9,744 nt of DNA from Candidatus Ectomicrobium neotermitis (GTDB lineage Bacteria > Elusimicrobiota > Endomicrobiia > Endomicrobiales > Endomicrobiaceae). Under the pieces are notes generated by a model. The model worked only from the letters and a program-made list of their open reading frames with translations. It was not told where the DNA came from and made no database searches. Below are positions 7,068-9,744 of this stretch, one piece after another. The translations under genes and the position numbers were made by a program. The stretch covers positions 1 through 9,744 of the forward strand of contig JAITBH010000089.1 in the NCBI GenBank assembly GCA_031283745.1, given 5' to 3'. Numbering within the stretch: position 1 is the first letter of the stretch; each line of letters starts with the position of its first letter.

Positions 7068-8087
7068 CTACTTCCTGTTGTTTATGGCCTGCTTAACAGG
7101 CTCAATATATTTGTCCATACAGTCATCAAAAACTTCATTTTTGTCGTAATAATCAAACAAACTGCGATCTCGTTCCAAAACATTGCCGTCAGCACAGCCT
7201 TTTGAGATTTTTTCCTCATACTCTTGCCAAGACTTACAATAATAATGGTTTAGGCAAATTTTGTTTTTTGAGATGGGTTTTGAGTATTTATTGGTATACG
7301 GATAGAAATCAAAGATTTGTTTGTTTTCATCGACTGACAAGCCATAAGTAAAGCACCAATGAGGGTTTAACACCCCCCTCACCTCGCGAGGATTAACGAT
7401 AACTTTTAAGTTGGTTATATAGTCTGGGTCAGCATGCCTCTTAAAAGTCTCCATCAAAAGTCCTTCCTGCTTTTCCTCATATCCCGACGAACCATACAGT
7501 TGCCAGCCCACAATAAGTTGTGAATATCTCTCAAAATCTTTCAAAAAGTCCGTTATTTTCTCATTTGCCATCGGAACGATAAACTCGTCTAAATCAATAA
7601 TTGCTATCCACTTCGTGTCATTTCTGTGTTTGCGTATAGCGTCGGCATAAACATAACACTGCTGTGCTTTGCCCGGACAATCAATCAGCTCAACTATCCC
7701 TTCCTTTATATAAGGAGCCAAGACCTCTTTAATGTTATCGGAGCTTTCATTGTCATAGAGATAAAACTTCTCGACCCCTACCAAAAGGTGATACTCCAGC
7801 CACTCCATTATGTAAGGGGCTTCATTTTTAACTGCCGAAACTACGGATAATTGATTTTTGAAAGTTGAGGAGGCGTTTTTGCTGCTTGGATTTGGCTCAT
7901 CATTGCCTAAAAGCTGCCTAACTCCCTCGAAATCCAAGAATTTGTAATACAAATAGTTCATGAAATGGAGAAAACCCATCTCCCAGACCGCATATCTTAT
8001 CGCTTTACGCCAAGGTTTATATGGAAAAGCATTGGCAAAGATGTTTCTAAAATATCGGCCTACCCTATTCTTCTCTCTTATATTCAC
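7068..8087 (-). CDS. GT92/GT2_4-like glycosyltransferase, intact
   Basis: This 339-residue protein looks like a GT-A-fold glycosyltransferase of the GT92 (DUF23) or Glyco_tranf_2_4 type. After a basic, aromatic N-terminal region (about 24-52), the catalytic domain begins with LSVVSAVKNEAPYIMEWLEYH (80-100, family signature of a KNE then an EW.EYH helix). It continues with KFYLYDNESSDN (107-118), the metal-binding AIIDLDEFIVP (162-172), YGSSG (198-202) and LNHYYCKS (279-286). No membrane helix is evident. The sugar donor and acceptor are unknown. The start is a GTG with GGAGG 7 nt upstream, 18 bp after the metK stop, so it is very likely cotranscribed with metK. A close paralog follows 10 bp downstream but is frameshifted. 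The two probably arose by tandem duplication, as both end in the same 38-bp sequence. Confidence 0.85.
   Translation of the reverse strand: MNIREKNRVGRYFRNIFANAFPYKPWRKAIRYAVWEMGFLHFMNYLYYKFLDFEGVRQLLGNDEPNPSSKNASSTFKNQLSVVSAVKNEAPYIMEWLEYHLLVGVEKFYLYDNESSDNIKEVLAPYIKEGIVELIDCPGKAQQCYVYADAIRKHRNDTKWIAIIDLDEFIVPMANEKITDFLKDFERYSQLIVGWQLYGSSGYEEKQEGLLMETFKRHADPDYITNLKVIVNPREVRGVLNPHWCFTYGLSVDENKQIFDFYPYTNKYSKPISKNKICLNHYYCKSWQEYEEKISKGCADGNVLERDRSLFDYYDKNEVFDDCMDKYIEPVKQAINNRK
7081..7118. repeat. 38-bp perfect direct repeat, copy 2 (partner at 6106-6143)
   Basis: This is the second copy of the repeat, at the 3' end of the intact glycosyltransferase gene. Recombination with copy 1 would remove the 975-bp unit holding the frameshifted paralog and leave an in-frame gene coupled to ahcY. 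Confidence 0.9.
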
Positions 8088-8105
8088 AAAAACGCCTCCG
8101 CCCCG

Positions 8106-9287
8106 CTATACTTTCAATGCTTTTTTTAGCTCTTCGACCTTATTGGTTTGCTCCCAAGTAAAGTCTGTATCTTTCCTGCCGAAATGCCCATAAGCTGCCG
8201 TTTTGGCAAAAATCGGTCTTCTGAGATTCAAATATTCGATTATGCCTTTTGGGGTCAACGGGAATATTTTCCTCACTATCGGCTCAACGATATTACCCGC
8301 TACCTCAGCATTTCTGTGCGTGTTGACAAAAACAGACACTGGTTCTGCCACTCCGATGGCATATGCCAGCTGAACTGTGCATTTATCGGTAATGCCCGCC
8401 GCGACTATATTTTTTGCAATGTGCCTTGCCATATAGCTTGCACTTCTATCGACTTTGGTGGAATCCTTGCCCGAAAATGCACCGCCGCCATGGGCTGCAG
8501 TCCCTCCATAAGTGTCAACGATGATCTTTCTACCCGTCAAACCCGTGTCGCCGATAGGACCGCCTATCAAGAACTTGCCTGTGGGGTTAATATAAATCTT
8601 CGTGTTTTTGTCGATTTTCTTGCCTACGATGGGTTTTATGACCTTGTCAAATATTTCTTTTTTGGACTTTTCGGTGATTTTGTGTCCGCTTTTGTCTAAG
8701 ATGGCTGCGGTATGCTGGGTCGAAATGACAACTGCATCCACTCTTGATGGCTTTCCATCTATGTATTCAACTGTCACTTGGCTTTTTCCATCCGGTCCCA
8801 AATACTTCAAAATGCCCTTCTTGCGAACTTCCGTAAGCCTTAAAGCGAGTTGATGAGCAAGAACTATAGGAAGAGGCATAAGTTCTGGGCTTTCTTTGCA
8901 AGCATAACCAATCATTAGCCCCTGATCCCCTGCTCCGCCGATGTCCACCCCTTGTGCTATGTCGGGAGACTGGGTGTTTATAGTATCCACTATTGCACAA
9001 GTGTTGTAATCAAAGCCAAATGAAGGCCTGTCATAGCCGATATTCTTAATTGCTTCTTTTACAACCTCGCGGGGGTTAATTTTGGCTGTGGTTGTAATTT
9101 CTCCGCCAACAATCAAAAGCCCCTTTGAAATGAATGTTTCGCATGCAACTCTTGCTTTTGCGTCCTCTTTCAAGATTGCGTCCAAAATGGAGTCCGAAAC
9201 AATGTCGCAAACCTTGTCTGGATGACCCTCTGTTACCGATTCCGATGTGAAAAAATACCCTCTTTTGCTACCGCTTTCTAAACTCAT
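8106..9287 (-). CDS. metK: S-adenosylmethionine synthetase (methionine adenosyltransferase)
   Basis: MetK makes SAM from methionine and ATP in the cytoplasm. With the start chosen here it is 393 residues, the normal family length. It contains TSESVTEGHPDKVCD (14-28, start of the ATP site), GGAGDQGLMIGYA (117-129, the GAGDQG signature) and GGGAFSGKDSTKVDRSASY (267-285, the glycine-rich phosphate-binding signature), and ends in an ordinary lysine-rich helix. The ATG at 9287 is preferred because AGAGGAGAGG lies just upstream and family homology starts about ten residues after it. An in-frame ATG at 9389 would add 34 residues unlike any MetK and would overlap the likely leader RNA. It follows hsdR by about 145 bp and leads the SAM-cycle and glycan operon. 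The SAM made here supplies the radical SAM enzyme and the methyltransferases whose SAH the downstream AhcY removes. Confidence 0.97.
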   Translation of the reverse strand: MSLESGSKRGYFFTSESVTEGHPDKVCDIVSDSILDAILKEDAKARVACETFISKGLLIVGGEITTTAKINPREVVKEAIKNIGYDRPSFGFDYNTCAIVDTINTQSPDIAQGVDIGGAGDQGLMIGYACKESPELMPLPIVLAHQLALRLTEVRKKGILKYLGPDGKSQVTVEYIDGKPSRVDAVVISTQHTAAILDKSGHKITEKSKKEIFDKVIKPIVGKKIDKNTKIYINPTGKFLIGGPIGDTGLTGRKIIVDTYGGTAAHGGGAFSGKDSTKVDRSASYMARHIAKNIVAAGITDKCTVQLAYAIGVAEPVSVFVNTHRNAEVAGNIVEPIVRKIFPLTPKGIIEYLNLRRPIFAKTAAYGHFGRKDTDFTWEQTNKVEELKKALKV

Positions 9288-9390
9288 AAGCCTCTCCTCT
9301 TTATATAGGGACCGTCGCGTTACTCCATCGACACGCCCTTGTATTTGCACCGTATGCTCCGACCTGTCAGCCGAATACATACTTTGCATA
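9288..9390 (-). promoter_or_regulatory. Structured 5' leader of metK, possible cis-regulatory RNA
   Basis: About 100 nt separate the likely transcription start from the metK ATG. The leader can fold into a hairpin at 9352-9382 with outer arms GUAUG/CAUAC and an inner stem CGGCU-GACA-GGUCG, extended by a GCA/UGC pair further out. A second weaker hairpin near 9308-9337 offers GCGU/ACGC or, alternatively, GUCG/CGAC pairing. It shows none of the SAM-I core signatures that I can recognise and matches no other SAM riboswitch class I can recall. A regulatory role is inferred from position and foldability only. Confidence 0.35.
9291..9300 (-). promoter_or_regulatory. metK ribosome binding site
   Basis: AGAGGAGAGG ends 3 nt before the ATG at 9287, and its AGGAG core is spaced 6 nt from the start codon. 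This decides the metK start in favour of 9287 over the in-frame ATG at 9389. Confidence 0.8.
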
Positions 9391-9394
9391 TATG

Positions 9395-9400
9395 ATTATA
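9395..9400 (-). promoter_or_regulatory. Candidate -10 box for the metK operon
   Basis: A perfect TATAAT lies 107 nt before the metK ATG, in an AT-rich stretch after the hsdR hairpin. No convincing TTGACA-like -35 is found 16-18 bp upstream, where the G-rich hairpin arm sits, so the promoter may be weak, activator-dependent or misassigned. Confidence 0.4.
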
Positions 9401-9403
9401 CTA

Positions 9404-9437
9404 ATTTAATCCCCCTTCCCGACTTGGGGGGCTAAAT
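9404..9437 (-). terminator. Inverted repeat at the hsdR 3' end, possible terminator
   Basis: The arms ATTTAGCCCCCC and GGGGGATTAAAT pair over 12 positions with one G-U pair and one C-A mismatch, enclosing a 10-nt loop. The hsdR stop codon lies inside the first arm. The C/G core plus AT flanks look like an intrinsic terminator, but there is no clean U-run afterwards. It could instead be a dispersed intergenic palindrome. Confidence 0.4.
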
Positions 9438-9744
9438 ATCAAAATACAGATCAAAAAATGCCTTTAGCTTCTTAAATGCCGATGATTTCTTTTTAGCCAT
9501 CAGGTTATCGGCTGAAAACAGCGGCAGAGGCGGCAAAATGTTGACAAAAGCCATACCCGTTGACCTTATCTCGCCGTCCCTAAAAGCGTCCTCCATAAAA
9601 ATCTGTGCTTCTTTGGACTTTAGTTGCTCATCTTTAATGATCTTGTCTAAATCTTTTTTCTTGCTGTCTTTGACGAAATCGTCCCATAGATCCTCAATGT
9701 TTTTACCGCTTTGAGGCTTCAAAGTTTTCAAAAAACCATCAAAA
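9432..9744 (-). CDS. hsdR: Type I restriction enzyme R subunit (HsdR), C-terminal fragment cut by window edge
   Basis: About 103 residues of an open frame enter from the right edge and end at TAG (9434-9432). They match the HsdR C-terminal helical domain as I know it: a DLWDDFVKD helix, the KKKDLDKIIKDEQLK stretch, then FMEDAFRDGEIRSTG (the ENAFRDGE.KTTG region of the family), ILPPLPLF (the family's MPP.S.F) and a closing LKAFFDLYFDI (family KLKAFFEKYFGI). HsdR is the ATP-dependent DNA translocase and nuclease subunit of type I restriction-modification complexes. This tail helps dock it on the HsdM/HsdS methylase core. The frame continues upstream without a stop to the window edge, and the TTG at 9731 is an internal leucine, not a start. 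The nuclease and helicase parts lie outside the window, so whether the gene is intact cannot be judged. Confidence 0.83.
   Translation of the reverse strand, partial: FDGFLKTLKPQSGKNIEDLWDDFVKDSKKKDLDKIIKDEQLKSKEAQIFMEDAFRDGEIRSTGMAFVNILPPLPLFSADNLMAKKKSSAFKKLKAFFDLYFDI

Noticed and set aside
8148..8699. Plus-strand open frame of 183 codons
   Set aside because: It lies wholly antisense to metK, has no family features and is a shadow of a strongly conserved gene.
9288..9389. In-frame ATG at 9389 giving MetK a 34-residue N-terminal extension
   Set aside because: The extension resembles no MetK, a strong ribosome binding site precedes the ATG at 9287, and the region folds as a leader just after a TATAAT box.
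9288..9390. SAM-I (S-box) riboswitch before metK
   Set aside because: The conserved S-box core sequences and four-way junction elements are not present, so only an unclassified structured leader can be supported.
9729..9731. TTG at 9731 as the start of a separate 99-residue gene
   Set aside because: The open frame continues upstream to the window edge, and the sequence matches the C-terminus of HsdR, so the codon is internal.

Overview
The window is an AT-rich, very compact bacterial segment in which every supported gene lies on the minus strand, so transcription runs from high to low coordinates. The organism is probably an uncultivated bacterium with a Gram-negative-type envelope. A GT9 (heptosyltransferase-like) enzyme, several other glycosyltransferases and an LtaS/sulfatase-fold membrane enzyme point to LPS-like or surface-glycan assembly. 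The short form of S-adenosylhomocysteine hydrolase (418 aa) next to metK would fit deep-branching groups such as Omnitrophota or Elusimicrobiota, but this assignment is a weak inference.

Right edge (9432-9744): the C-terminus of a type I restriction enzyme R subunit (HsdR), cut by the window edge. It ends in a hairpin. After this come a TATAAT box and a structured leader of about 100 nt that precedes metK (8106-9287, SAM synthetase).

Middle (6087-8087): metK is followed within 18 bp by two tandem paralogous GT92/GT2_4-like glycosyltransferases. The first (7068-8087) is intact. The second (6087-7057) is split into two frames exactly at a run of eight G's on the coding strand, which is the clearest anomaly here. 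It may be a phase-variable glycosyltransferase, a frameshifting site, a pseudogene or a homopolymer error. The paralogs share a perfect 38-bp direct repeat at their 3' ends. The broken gene's stop overlaps the start of ahcY (4834-6090, SAH hydrolase) as ATGA, and its last codons form the ahcY ribosome binding site.

Left (2-4818): a radical SAM protein with extra C-terminal cysteines, a GT9 glycosyltransferase, a GT2 glycosyltransferase and a polytopic LtaS/sulfatase-type enzyme. These genes touch or overlap (TAATG, ATGA and a 14-bp overlap), as expected for one translationally coupled operon.

Read together, metK to the LtaS-like gene looks like one transcription unit of about 9.3 kb. It joins the two SAM-cycle enzymes (SAM synthesis and SAH removal) to cell-surface glycan building and decoration. 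No methyltransferase that would make the SAH is visible in the window. No tRNA, rRNA, CRISPR array, insertion sequence or gene-free stretch longer than about 150 bases was seen.
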